A DNA stretch of 64,000 bases. Source: Gari tellinella. Taxonomy: Eukaryota; Mollusca; Bivalvia; Cardiida; Psammobiidae. The position numbers and the translations under genes are program-made. This document shows, piece by piece, positions 20,155 to 30,540 of the stretch. The stretch is from positions 78,172,216-78,236,215 of the forward strand of contig OV277868.1 of assembly GCA_922989275.2 (NCBI GenBank), read 5' to 3'. The notes under the pieces are model-generated. The model searched no databases. It was not told where the DNA came from and worked only from the letters and a program-made list of their open reading frames with translations. Each line of letters starts with the position of its first letter. Positions within the stretch are counted from its first letter, which is position 1.

Positions 20155-22344
20155 TCATAAGGTTTTGTTTAATTTTGGATTGAAAATTTTTACGAAATAT
20201 TTTTCTTTTATTAATCTAGCTGAAACATCGCTGTTATGAAATTTGTAAAAAGGAAAAATAGAATATTTTGGATTAGTTAAACAACAATTGTCTAAATGTT
20301 CAGAAACGGGCAGTTGTCTTGTTGATGGGTCTCTGATTTGTTGGTCGTGAACTGTCCGTCTATTTCTTAGTTTGTCACCCGTCTGTCCTATATAAAACTC
20401 GTTGCAGCCGTTGCAGGTTAAAACATATAATACATTTTCAACTCTGCAATTCATTGATTCTTTTACATGAAATGTTTTGTTTTGGAGAGTTAAGCTTGAC
20501 CCTTCTATTAAGTGCTTACAGAGTCCACATCTGGGCTCGTTGCACTTGGTGACCGACGGGGATGTTTTAGTTTCATTAAATTCGGATTTAATCAGTAGAC
20601 GTTTCAAATTAGGTAGTTGTCGTTTGCATTTTACGACTTTCGTTTCATTCAAAATTCTTTTCATTTTCTCATCCGATTTTAAAACATCCATGTTATTTCT
20701 AATGATACCGAATACCTCCTTGTGTTTGGGATTGTGCGTGGATATAAAGGGTGTTATGTTTGTGATGTTTTTGTCCTTGACTTTTAGCAACTGTGACCTG
20801 GGAATAGATAAGGCTTTCTTAATCCCTGTATGTATAACCTGTATTGGGTACTTTCTTTCTTTTAGAGTATGAGATAATTCTCCCAAACGTTCAGATAGTA
20901 AAGTTTCATTCGAGATAATTGTGCATAACCTTCGAGCCAGAGAAAAGGGTATATTTGTTTTAGTATGCTTTGGGTGGCAGGAATTGAAATTGAGGTATTG
21001 TTTTGAATCTGTGATTTTATGAAATATATCCGTTGAAATTGATTTTCCTGAATTAAGGACTAGTACGTCAAGGAAAGGTAAATGATCTGAACTTTTTGAT
21101 GATGTAAATTTCATATCTGGGTGTAAGGAGTTGAGAACGTTTTCAAAGTAGTCTAAATCTTTATGCGAAAATGGCCAAATAGAAAAACAATCATCCAGAA
21201 ATCTTTTCCAATTATCGATTATAAATTGCCCAAACTGTTCACCTCTTTCCTTTCTAATTGTTTCATACATTTGTTCTTCCAAATACCCTAAAACTAGCGT
21301 TGCATATGTGGGGGCAACTTTCGTTCCCATGGCAGTCCCCTTTGTCTGGTTAAAAAATGAACCATTGAATGAAAAATTATTGTTTTCCAAAATTATTTTT
21401 AGACCTTCTAAAATAAATTTCTTAGAGAAACGGTTTGTTATTAACTCCGAATGTTTGTCCAACCAAAACTCTATCGCCTGAAGACCTAGACTGTGTGGAA
21501 TATTTGTATATAAACTTACAACATCAAATGAAATTAAAAGAGTATGTTCTGGAACAGTTTTAGGAAGAAAATTTAGAAAGTCAATATCATCTCTTAAATA
21601 GCTCTTTACGTTTTTCAAAAATGGTTTTAGTAAAATGTCCAAAAGGCAACTTAAATGACTAGTTTCACAATTGGGGCCTGCAACAATGGGTCTGAAAGTT
21701 AAGTCCTCCGGATCGAGAATTTCTACACATTCAGCATTTTTGTTAACTTTACACGAATCCTGAATTATTTTGCTTTTTTGAATTTTTGGTAAGCCATAAA
21801 ATGTACTAGTCCTGCAATCAAAATTTAGTAAAAAATCCTTTTCCTTGTTAGTTAGATTTCCATTGTTCTTTAAAAGCTGTTTTATTTTCAAAAATATTTC
21901 TTTTCTATTGTTTTCTAGAAAAGATGAATAAAAAGCTTCATTCTTCAACATGCCTACAATTTTTTGTTTATAAAATGTTTTATTCATCAATACAATTCCT
22001 CCACCCTTATCTGCTTCTTTGATAATAATAGAATTGTCTTCAGATAATGACTTCACAGCTTTTCTCTGCTCTTTGGTTATGTTATGTTTAATGTGACCAT
22101 TTTCATTTTGTTTAGGGAAAGTGTCGCACATAGTTTTTGTTAAAGATATGTACTTATCAAGTTGTTCATTACGTCCAATCTCTGGTGTAAAGTAAGATTT
22201 GTTTCTGACAAGAGAGGTATCGGTATCTTCCTGACCATCAAAATATTCTTTTAATCTAAGTTTTCTAAAGAAATCTTTTAAATCTTCTTCAATTTCACCA
22301 CAATTACTTTTCTCAGGTGTAGGTGTAAATTTGAGACCCATCAA
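20155..22344 (-). CDS. Penelope-like reverse transcriptase / GIY-YIG endonuclease
   Basis: 729 codons, intact, starting MMGLKF. An N-terminal DKG motif (IIIKEADKGGGIVLM, about residue 107-121) is typical of Penelope RTs. FRPI is near 217 and SFDVVSLYTNIP (motif A) near 272-283. KGTAMGTKVAPTYATL lies near 335-350 and RFLDDCF (catalytic box) near 381-387. A cysteine-rich linker CNEPRCGLC sits near 601. A GIY-YIG nuclease signature follows (LYVLTC then FYIGQT, about 640-655, with downstream KLRNRR). The enzyme would nick DNA and prime reverse transcription there. The start could be slightly upstream. The neighbouring upstream ORF ends 95 bp before this one. Confidence 0.9.
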   Translation of the reverse strand: MMGLKFTPTPEKSNCGEIEEDLKDFFRKLRLKEYFDGQEDTDTSLVRNKSYFTPEIGRNEQLDKYISLTKTMCDTFPKQNENGHIKHNITKEQRKAVKSLSEDNSIIIKEADKGGGIVLMNKTFYKQKIVGMLKNEAFYSSFLENNRKEIFLKIKQLLKNNGNLTNKEKDFLLNFDCRTSTFYGLPKIQKSKIIQDSCKVNKNAECVEILDPEDLTFRPIVAGPNCETSHLSCLLDILLKPFLKNVKSYLRDDIDFLNFLPKTVPEHTLLISFDVVSLYTNIPHSLGLQAIEFWLDKHSELITNRFSKKFILEGLKIILENNNFSFNGSFFNQTKGTAMGTKVAPTYATLVLGYLEEQMYETIRKERGEQFGQFIIDNWKRFLDDCFSIWPFSHKDLDYFENVLNSLHPDMKFTSSKSSDHLPFLDVLVLNSGKSISTDIFHKITDSKQYLNFNSCHPKHTKTNIPFSLARRLCTIISNETLLSERLGELSHTLKERKYPIQVIHTGIKKALSIPRSQLLKVKDKNITNITPFISTHNPKHKEVFGIIRNNMDVLKSDEKMKRILNETKVVKCKRQLPNLKRLLIKSEFNETKTSPSVTKCNEPRCGLCKHLIEGSSLTLQNKTFHVKESMNCRVENVLYVLTCNGCNEFYIGQTGDKLRNRRTVHDQQIRDPSTRQLPVSEHLDNCCLTNPKYSIFPFYKFHNSDVSARLIKEKYFVKIFNPKLNKTL

Positions 22345-22439
22345 TAAGACACTTTTTTCGATATCGTTAAGTTTTCTGCTGGAAAGATTATAAATTTTGG
22401 TAAAAGTTTTCGTTGATGTTTCAGCTAGATTATCTTTTT

Positions 22440-23576
22440 CTACATTTGGCAGTGAAAGTTGTGGTCTGCCTGCTGAAAATAATCTGCAGGCTCAACCACC
22501 GTTTCCCTTTCTTCTTCAATGGAGTTATTAGACTGGTTATTCCATCGTCTATCCTGTCGGTACCTTCCACTGCCTTGCTGGTATCCTTGGCCTGGTCGTC
22601 TTCCCTTGTGATAAAAATTATTTCCTTGCCAATTTCTGTTTTCATTATTTCGTCTAACATTTTGTGGAGGTTTTCGATTTTGTTGATACCTTTGGTGTGG
22701 TTGGTTCTCCAATTTTTTGAGAATTTGTTCCAGAAGCCCTTCCACTTGGTTTGAACTTGGAGGCGTAGCTTTTACTACCGAAGCATACGATGGCCTTTGT
22801 TGATACTGTTGCCGTTGTTGGTTAAATTTATTTCTTTGGTAGTTGTCGTTCTGCTGCACTCTGTGGTTAATTGGTATTTGGTGATTTTTCTGGTTGTTTT
22901 GATTTCCTTGTTTGAAAAACGGACTTTTATTTTCGTAATCTTTGATAAAATCTTCCTCATATTTTTTCAACCATTTTTCGTTATTTTGCCAGCGTTTCTG
23001 TGATATTTCTTCATTGCGTTTTGTGTCCTGGACCCAATATTTAATTACTATATCACTGACTTGACCACTGCACTTACTCTTAATGATATCTATCATTTCT
23101 TGGTCAAGCCGTTTAAAGCGCTCTATACAAGATTCCACCCGTAGGCGTTCCATTTCCATCTCCATCTTAAAATCTTGAGCTACTGCTCTTTCCCTTAACT
23201 GACGCTGACCATCTATTTCATTATTAATTTCAAATTTTTGAAATTTTCTAGGAATGATGATAGGGGACCCCTCTCCTTTCGTCCAATTTTCATGGAAGGT
23301 GATATTCCCTTTGTTTCTAATAAATGCCCAATAGGCATCCTTTCTTTGGTTAAGTTTACGGTCCCATATCTGTCTAAGACCTTCCTTGATTCTCATAGCT
23401 CCACTCTCTAAAACATTAGAGTTTTGTGTTTCTGTGAAAACTAGATCGTTTGTAAAGTTTTGATTTGAACCATGTATTACTTTTTCTTCTATACTTTTCA
23501 TAACTTTCGTTAACTCTGTTGTTATCGCCGTGGTATTATTAGACGAACCCACATATATATATAAACGGAAATGCAA
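22440..23576 (-). CDS. Penelope-like element upstream ORF (Q/N-rich, basic)
   Basis: 378 codons, intact, on the same strand and just upstream of the RT ORF. The N-terminal half is charged and probably helical (MEMEMERLRVESCIERF, KRWQNNEKWLKKYEEDF). The C-terminal half is rich in Q, N, R and P (QQRQQYQQRPSYASVV, KGRRPGQGYQQGSGRYRQ), as in RNA-binding or assembly proteins. I recognise no catalytic domain. Its frame ends with a stop before the RT frame opens, so separate translation or reinitiation is likely. A role in RNP formation is inference. Confidence 0.75.
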   Translation of the reverse strand: MHFRLYIYVGSSNNTTAITTELTKVMKSIEEKVIHGSNQNFTNDLVFTETQNSNVLESGAMRIKEGLRQIWDRKLNQRKDAYWAFIRNKGNITFHENWTKGEGSPIIIPRKFQKFEINNEIDGQRQLRERAVAQDFKMEMEMERLRVESCIERFKRLDQEMIDIIKSKCSGQVSDIVIKYWVQDTKRNEEISQKRWQNNEKWLKKYEEDFIKDYENKSPFFKQGNQNNQKNHQIPINHRVQQNDNYQRNKFNQQRQQYQQRPSYASVVKATPPSSNQVEGLLEQILKKLENQPHQRYQQNRKPPQNVRRNNENRNWQGNNFYHKGRRPGQGYQQGSGRYRQDRRWNNQSNNSIEEERETVVEPADYFQQADHNFHCQM

Positions 23577-23623
23577 AGGTCCGACAAAAGTCGGTCCGGT
23601 ACAATTTAAGATATATATTGAAT

Positions 23624-23731
23624 TAAAAAATAAGAAAGAGTATGCCTTTGTTTAAAAAATATTTAGAGTAGAGGAGCGTAATGTTTTATTAAATATTTTT
23701 TAAACAAAGGCATAATCTTTCTTATTTTTTA
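23624..23731. repeat. Hairpin of about 108 bp between TA repeats
   Basis: The arms AAAATAAGAAAGA, ATGCCTTTGTTTAAAAAATA and their reverse complements surround a loop near 23662-23695. It lies between the Penelope-like element and the LINE. Confidence 0.8.
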
Positions 23732-23961
23732 TATATATATATATATATGTGTGTGTATATATATATAAATATAAGTATCAACAAATTCGGGCATGTCTTA
23801 TGCAATGGAGAAACATAAAACCGTCGCTGTACATAGGACTAACTGTATGTATATAAATTTGTGACTGTATTATACAGTACTGTTAAACGCTGTAAGAGTA
23901 ATGACATATTTCTGCATGACAATTGCTATATATGAAATTGAAGTGCAAAAACATACAGCTA

Positions 23962-26900
23962 TTAGGGTCTTTGTTGGCAAGCAATGTATATATATTTAGC
24001 AATACTTTTTACAACATCAGATGATTTTGACGACATGAGTGATTCGAATTTAAATATGTTTGGCCAACTACAGTAATAAGGCTTCATAAATTTGAGTCTT
24101 AGATCTCTATAGAATGGACAGACAAGTAAGAAATGGTATTCAGTTTCCACCACATTCATAGAGCACAATGTACATATTCTATTTTCTCTAGGCGTATTAT
24201 TATAGCGACCAGTTTCTATTGCTAAGTTATGGGATGATACACGAAATCTAGTGTAAGCTATTCTATATTTATTTTCAAATATAAAGTTAAGGTAAGATTC
24301 CTGTGTGAAATTATGTTTATAAACACTGTACCATGATAGTCTGGGTGAGTTGTTTATGTCAGAATACCAGGTTTGATAAAAGGTGTCTAGAAGTCTCTGC
24401 TTTATGCAATTGAAAGGGATTTCTATTTCAGATTGGTTTTACCATATTTCACCAAGACCATGTGATTCAAGAATGTCTTTGACTTGTGCAGCCCAGTTAT
24501 TTCCGTTGTAATTATTTAATTGATCAGCATCATCCCTGAGCATGTTATATATTGTTTTTACTAATGAATTATCAGGTAATTTTAATATTTTTATCCAGTA
24601 TTTAATTATTCGTATTTTGCGAATAACTTTGAGTGGCACTCTGCCTAATTCGCCATATAAAGCGGACAAATTTGTTGATTTTTTTACACCTAGTATCCTT
24701 CTCATAAATTTTGTGTGAATAGCTTCTATATTTGCAGCATTGTGATAACCCCACACTTCGGAGCTGAAGTTTAAAATTGACCCAACCAGTGAGTCAAATA
24801 CTTTGCATTTGTCTGTTATAGTTAATTCCAGCTTTTGTGATATTTTGAATAAATTGTGTAAGGCAATTGATGCATGATCAGCAATACATTTTTGACTACG
24901 GTACCAGTTACCATTTTTGAAGAAATAGACACCTAGGTATTTAAAAGAGAAAACAGTTTCTAACGGTGTGTTATAAAGATAAAACGTTTTAACAGTACGA
25001 CGGCCGTTTTCAAAAATTATAACTTTAGTTTTATTTATGTTGATCTTTAAACGCCATTTATTGCTGTAGCTTTCAATATCGTTTAGTAATAATTGAAGGG
25101 ATTCGGGGGATTTAACAAACACTACCTGGTCATCTGCATAAAGTATCAAGAACAGTCTTAACTAATTTAAGCAAAATAGATCGTCTAGATCTGCATTAAT
25201 ATTCTCATCGATGTCATTAATGTACATCATGAATATGAGAGATGATCTAGGGTCCCCCTGTTTTACGCCTATATTTGAGTCCATGAAGTCCGAGTATTCC
25301 GAATTGTATCTAACACTTAACTTTACTACAGAGTACATTGCTTTTAGGGCCTTAACAAATATTGAGCTAACATGTTGCTTTATCATTTTCTGCCATAGTA
25401 ATGTTCTGTCTATTTTGTCAAAAGCCTTTTCATAGTCAATGAATGCACAGTATAGCTTTTCTTTCGATGCTAGTACTTTTGAGATAATTGAATGAAAAAT
25501 AAAGATGCAGTCTGTGATGGATTTATTCTTTTGGAAACCGAATTGATTGTTGGGTATTTTTTCATATTTGGCTGACCATTTTTCAAGTCTATTTAGTAAA
25601 ATTTTTGAGTAGCTTTTTCCAAAGAATGTTTATTAGCGTATTTCCTCTGTAGTTTTGAGCATCGTTAATGTCGCCTTTTTTAAAAATTGGTACTATTATA
25701 CCTTCTCCCCATGATTTAGGGTATTCGCCATTTCTAAACACTCTGTTATATAACTTTAACAAGAACGGCATTATAATATCGTATGAACATTTAAATAATT
25801 CTGGAATTAAATTATCTATTCCGGCTGATTTATTATTCTTTTGACAGAAAACTGCTTTTTGTAACTCGGATTCCGAAATGTCCGTGTCTAAATCGTCATC
25901 AAATACATCGTCTGGGTCTACATAGTGATTATCATGATTTTCACCATCTTTATTTTCAAATACAGATTTAAAATGAGTAAATAGGTCATTAACAGTGAGT
26001 GTATTACTTGACGGTTGCTTATTATTGGCTGAATGTTTGATTGTTTTCCAAAATTCGCGAGGGTTGTTTTTTGCTAAAGCATTTAAGCGTTTACTTTCCT
26101 TTATGTTGTGCTTGCGTATATTTTTACGCTTCACTTTGTTATACTTTGTGCGAGCTGATGTAAATTTTCTCCTATTAATGTTGTTTTTTTTCTTTCGAAA
26201 TATATTTCTGGATTATTTAAATTCATGTTTCGCTTCATAACATTCTTCATTAAACCATTTATTTGTTTGATTATGTCTGTGTTTTTTACCCGGTGTGTAG
26301 GTTTTACCAAACACATCAAAGCCTTTGTCGTACATGAAGTGTGTAAAGGTTTGGAGCAGGTGATCAATGGGATCGCTGGCTACGCTGTCTATAATCTGTT
26401 GCATAATCTCATTATTATTCATGAGGTTGGCCCTGAACTGTGGACTTTAAGAATCTTCCCACGCTAATTTCTGTATAGTAGGAATGTTGTTATCATTGTC
26501 GGTTTGATGTGTTGGCTTGTTAATTTCAAATGTAAACAAAACAGGAGCATGGTCGGAAAATTCATTCAGTTCTAGAATGTCGAAATTAGTTATATATCTA
26601 AAATCTGCAAGGTTAAGAAGTAAATAGTCAACAGTGCTCGTTCCCGTCGGGTTACAAACAGTATACTTTCCAATGTTTTGATCCTGATGCAATCTGCCAT
26701 TTGCTATTAGTAAACCAGTAGTAATACATGTATTTAGTATACGACTTCCATTGCGATCAGTCACGTGGTCACTGTTAACTCTTGCAGGAATGTTTGCTGT
26801 GCTAATCAGCTGTGTTATATTTTGATCTAGATATTTATCATAATCAATATAATCTAATGAATTGGATGTTCTCCTATTTAGGTCTCAACATACAAAAACT

Positions 26901-27300
26901 TTGCCTAGATTCTCGTACATGCAGACCCCTGTTTCTATTTCTTCAAAAAAATCAACTTCATCGTGGATCAAAACATTGGAAGCAAACGGTAAAATATAAG
27001 CATGGCATATATAAACATCTTGATCAAAGACAAATAAATCAGAACTTATATGTATCCACATAATACCCCACTGTTGTTTTTCAATAATTTTTACATGTTT
27101 CTGTAGTTCGTCCTTAAAATAGATAGATAAGCCACCGCTGAATCGTCCTTTACGCGTATTTTTCGACTTGTTTCCAAATATATGCTCACATTTGAACCCA
27201 CTGATGTTTAAGTCTGTTTCATCATGTTTTGATATCCATGTTTCGCTTAACAAAATTATATCAAATTGTTTCACAAAATCTATAAAATCTATATCTACGA
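23962..27300 (-). pseudogene. LINE ORF2: AP endonuclease and reverse transcriptase
   Basis: The endonuclease part has DIILLSETWISKHD, then RFSGGLSIYF, then the active-site motif EFSDHAPVLF (about 26550). RT parts include IIVPIFKKGDINDAQNYRG, NIGVKQGDPRSSLIF and ILYADDQVVFV (catalytic YADD, about 25140), then NINKTKVIIF. The C-terminus has a CSMNVVETEYHFLLVCPFY motif, a C..C..H..C-like finger. Frame breaks near 26885, 26447, 25589 and 25150-25162 show decay. The intact enzyme would perform target-primed reverse transcription. Confidence 0.85.
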
Positions 27301-27403
27301 GTTTTCGCTTTAAACCATTAATGTTCCAAGAGGTTACCTTAAGGTGCTTCTCGTGACGACCCTAGTGTTCCATCTCTGTGGCTGCTGGTGCTTTGTTCTG
27401 AAC

Positions 27404-28445
27404 TTACTGGTGCCCGTTGATGAAAAGTTTGTCCTTCACCATTTTGACCGTTTTGCCGCTGGCTTTTTCCTTTTGCATCACTGGGTAAAGTTCCTTTCTG
27501 GCATCTCGGATCTTCTTTGGCCACTGTACTCCGACCTCTAGGTTCGATTCCTTTAGTTTGGCTGTCTTTTCGTAGGACTGTTGGCGGATTGATTCCCTGT
27601 CGCTGAAGTAGTGGAACTTTGCCACGATCGGCCTTGGTTTCGTTCCTACTCTAGACCCGACTCTATGTACTCTGTCGAATCTCATAGCTTCTGCTTCTGG
27701 TACTGCTAGTGTGTCAATACAGACATCTTTTACTAGATTTTCACAGTCGCCCCGTACTTCATTCTCAGTGTTGTTATACTTTCTGGTCCTTTGGAATCAT
27801 TGATTTCAGGTCGTTTACAGTTGAAAGTTGAATTCCGCTTAAGCCGGTGCTAGGGGGCGTGAACACTGTTGCATATTTCAGTATTGCTCATGAACAGACT
27901 CAATTCAACCGAGTCTGCAATTTTCAGTGTTTGCTTTGTTCTCGGTGCTTTCAAAGGATCTCCCCTTATTCAGATTTTCAATGTCTCCTGCTTCTGGTAT
28001 TCCATAAAACATCAGATTCTCTCGCATCGATCTTGCTTCTAGGTCGGTAAGTTTATCTTCCAGGTTTTTATTTGTTTCTGTGAGTGATTTTGCATTGGTT
28101 TCAAAGTCTTTACAGGATTTTCGTAGTTTGTCGATTTCGTGTTTGGTGTCATTAATTTGCATTTGGCTATTGTCACTGCGATCGCTTAGAAAGAAGCAAC
28201 TTTTCTCAACTTCCGAAAGCCGATTGTCCATGCCTTTAACTTTGCTTTCAAGATCTGTGACCTTCACCTTTATCACATCGACAGTCTGCCTTATCTGATT
28301 GTGTACACAAACCTTGTACATTGTCGAAACCGGTTTGACCACTGTTGTCCGTGTTATCGTCCAATGGTGACGTGGGTGGCCGTTTCGTCTTTCTTCGTTT
28401 TCTTGGTGCACCCTTCGTTTTTTCACTCCCCGTCGCTTTAGACAT
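27404..28445 (-). pseudogene. LINE ORF1, L1-type RNA-binding protein, interrupted
   Basis: The start is basic (MSKATGSEKTKGAPRKRRK) but shifts frame near 28320. A coiled coil follows (VTDLESKVKGMDNRLSEVEK ... LTETNKNLEDKL), leading to DLEARSMRENLMFYGIPE, the RRM entry motif of L1-type ORF1 proteins. About 140 bp of foreign sequence (27846-27985) splits it. The C-terminal domain resumes at 27685 with DRVHRVGSRVGTKPRPIVAK and ends near 27404. Confidence 0.8.
27846..27985. repeat. Dispersed repeat inside LINE ORF1
   Basis: The stretch from GACTCAATTCAACCGAGTC through GCAATTTTCAGTGTTTGC and GGTGCTTTCAAAGGATC to CCTTATTCAGATTT recurs at 48796-48885 and 58585-58674 in an unrelated setting. It contains a small GACTC/GAGTC inverted repeat and is not part of ORF1 proteins. 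Confidence 0.65.
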
Positions 28446-28695
28446 GTATATAGATCCTTTAATCACTAAATGCACTAATTTCCTTTACTTAAAATTCACA
28501 TTTGAACAGTTTAAATTTGATTTTTTTATCACTGAGTTTGAAGACGTGTAATCCATGTTCACGCATGCGCATAAAATCATTTAATCATTTCCCCCATAGA
28601 AGCGACATTTTGCGTATTTAATTAATTCCTCCGCTGAAGAAAATAGTTCCAGTTTATACCCTCATGAACAATTACCATTACAAATATTTGTATAT

Positions 28696-28800
28696 AGCCT
28701 AGCAGATGGTACTTTAAAGCAGGTTGAAAGTAAAGCAGAATATGCCTTAAGGCACATTCTGCTTTACGTTCAACCTGCTTTAAGTGATTACCTGTATTTA
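28696..28800. repeat. Hairpin, second cassette type
   Basis: The arms AAGCAGGTTGAAAGTAAAGC and ATTCTGCTTTACGTTCAACC are near complements around GCCTTAAGGC. Related to the interior of the pogo-type MITE at 9709-9913. Confidence 0.75.
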
Positions 28801-28912
28801 ATGTTATATACGGGTTATTGGGTAATGGGTTAATCATGCAAGGCGGGGGTAGTAAGCGATGGTCCTTCAAAGGGCGATATACGGTATATATAAATATTCA
28901 TCAATGCCTTAC

Positions 28913-29029
28913 CACAAAGACGCTCGTCACTTCCATCATTACAGTCGATAACAGCGTCACATCTGGTATGTCCAGGGACACATTGGTCATTGTCACATTT
29001 ATACTCCCCTGCTTTGCAATCTGGGAACC
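28913..29029 (-). CDS. Exon: canonical LDLa module
   Basis: A 117 bp minus-strand exon (phase 1-1). The acceptor is AAACTAG at 29030-29036; an alternative CAG nine bases downstream keeps the phase. The donor is GTAAGG at 28907-28912. It encodes PDCKAGEYKCDNDQCVPG and then RCDAVIDCNDGSDERLC: six cysteines and a full DxxIDCNDGSDE calcium site. This is the most typical LDLa module in the window and has the same length as the 403-519 exon. Confidence 0.9.
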
Positions 29030-29109
29030 CTAGTTTAACAAACCATATGAATAGTTGTACATTTACCTGGCGATCGGGATTTAACAAGTATTTGAAAACA
29101 GCTAGAATC

Positions 29110-29280
29110 CAACTTAGACACTAAGCTCCAATACTATATAGCGTTGGAGTTAAGTCTGAGATTATTCTCAGTCATTGATTGGTATGATTTGAGAAAAATT
29201 CGAATCTGACCAATCAATGACATGAGATCGATATCAGACTCAACTCAAACTCTTTATAACCTTGAGGCCGACAAATTCGA
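29110..29280. mobile_element. Short MITE (family F)
   Basis: Inverted GTTGGAGTTAAGTCTGAGA and ATCAGACTCAACTCAAACTC-type ends with inner TGATTGGT/ACCAATCA. Relative of 16063-16192. Confidence 0.55.
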
Positions 29281-29563
29281 TGACTGACCAGATTCAGCCT
29301 ATTTTACTATGTTCAATTCAAAATACAGAAACAAAACTTAAGTTGAAAGCAGTCAAATCATACAAGAAGCAGAAATATATTACAAAACGAAAGGTATATT
29401 AAATATAGTTGTAACTTTAGAATCTGGATGAAAAGTATCGAGTAAAAACATGTTAGTATTCAGTGTAGAAAGTAAATTCAATAGCAGATAAGTGTACAGA
29501 GAAAACAAGAAAAGAAGTGTATAAACATTGCAAGAAAAAGGGGGAAAATAATAAGATGGGTAT

Positions 29564-29923
29564 TATAGCGCTCCCTCCCTACAACGGCCCTCCCGACAAC
29601 GACTCCCTCCTTACAACCACCCTTGCCACTGTTCCTCCAACAAGACAATTATATATGTATACTACTTTCACTAATGCAATATCGTTTTCTTAAAACTGCC
29701 GTCTGCTGTTTTTCCCAAAGTGACACATTTTGAAATTTTGACAAATAAAATATAATAACGAGTTACAAACAGCTTGAATCCAGACGCCGCGTTACGTGGC
29801 GTCTGATCTGCATTCAAGCTGTTTGCAATTGTAAGTCAATTCCCTCCCTATAACGACTCCCTCCGAACAACGCACACACTTTTTCTCTCCCATTGGGTGT
29901 CGTTGTAGAGAGGGAACGCTGTA
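29564..29923. mobile_element. MITE family B, reverse orientation
   Basis: Ends TATAGCGCTCCCTCCCTAC and GTAGAGAGGGAACGCTGTA. The cassette at 29764-29830 has lost a few bases in its left arm (GAATCCAGACGCC). Confidence 0.75.
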
Positions 29924-30049
29924 TATTAAAAAGGTATTGCAGTGGCAATAGAAGAGGTATGGTACATGTAGCAGACACAGGAGTAAATAAATCGTAGTTG
30001 AAGCAGTATCTGTAAAATATTTTTTTCGTATTTGTAGAGGTAGAATAAA

Positions 30050-30335
30050 ATGTACTAGGACTACTTTAGTATCAGTAGAAACGAAAGGTGGTAGTAATAT
30101 TCGTGGTTATTAATGAAGTGATAGTAGTGGTAGTAGTAGTAGAAGTGATGATAGTAGTTGTAGTACAAAATGTAGCAGTAGTAGAAACAGTAGAAGTTTT
30201 AATGGTAGAAATAGCAGTAGTAAATGTTGTTGTTAGAGACGAAATTGTTAAAATCGTAGTGGAAGTAGTTACAGAAGTTATACGAGTAATTGTAACTAGT
30301 TCCAACAGCGATTTTAGATTAGAACAAGTATACAG
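30050..30335. repeat. Degenerate (TAG/GTA)n trinucleotide-rich tract
   Basis: The plus strand is dominated by GTAGTAGTAG-like units with strong purine/T bias. It makes spurious V/T-rich open frames on both strands. It ends about 30 bp from the donor side of the 30368-30478 exon. Confidence 0.7.
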
Positions 30336-30367
30336 ACGAATGTACAACAACTATACAAAGTGCGTAC

Positions 30368-30478
30368 TGCAGTATTCATCGCTGCCATCGGGACAATCCT
30401 GGACAAAGTCACACACTCGCCCGACATGGATACAAACACCATTGTTACAGGCGAATTCGTCAGTTAGGCATGTGACCC
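30368..30478 (-). CDS. Exon: LDLa module
   Basis: A 111 bp minus-strand exon (37 codons, phase 1-1). The acceptor is TTAATTCCAG (30479-30488) and the donor is a weak GTACGC at 30362-30367. It encodes [18 protein letters not shown], then [17 protein letters not shown]: six cysteines and an intact [12 protein letters not shown] calcium site. It is not a long open frame on the minus strand; an overlapping plus-strand frame is a shadow. The preceding exon is 30.6 kb away at 61110. Confidence 0.87.
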
Positions 30479-30540
30479 CTGGAATTAATTACATAAGCAC
30501 TATTAATAAGTTATTTTTCCCCATTTAAATGCAAACGAAA

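Larger units (their letters stand above)
19920..23620 (-). mobile_element. Penelope-like element with two long ORFs
   Basis: Spans a Q/N-rich upstream ORF (22440-23576), an RT plus GIY-YIG ORF (20155-22344) and a 3' region with a hammerhead-like motif, flanked by TA repeats. Both ORFs are uninterrupted, so this is the best preserved element in the window and could be recent. Exact boundaries and pseudo-LTRs are not resolved. Confidence 0.8.
23738..28475 (-). mobile_element. LINE retrotransposon with L1-type ORF1, broken
   Basis: Minus-strand order: ORF1 (28445 to 27404), ORF2 endonuclease (27300 to 26440), RT (26134 to 24439) and a C-terminal zinc-finger-like region (24168 to 23962), with a TA-rich tail. 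Multiple frameshifts and stops make it inactive. The coiled-coil plus RRM-type ORF1 points to an L1-like clade; the exact clade is not determined. Confidence 0.85.

Noticed and set aside
20477..20872. 131-codon plus-strand frame
   Set aside because: It lies antisense to the Penelope-like RT and has no domain; it is a shadow.
30088..30528. V-rich 146-codon plus frame and T-rich minus frame
   Set aside because: Both come from the TAG/GTA trinucleotide tract. The true coding signal is the minus-strand LDLa exon at 30368-30478.
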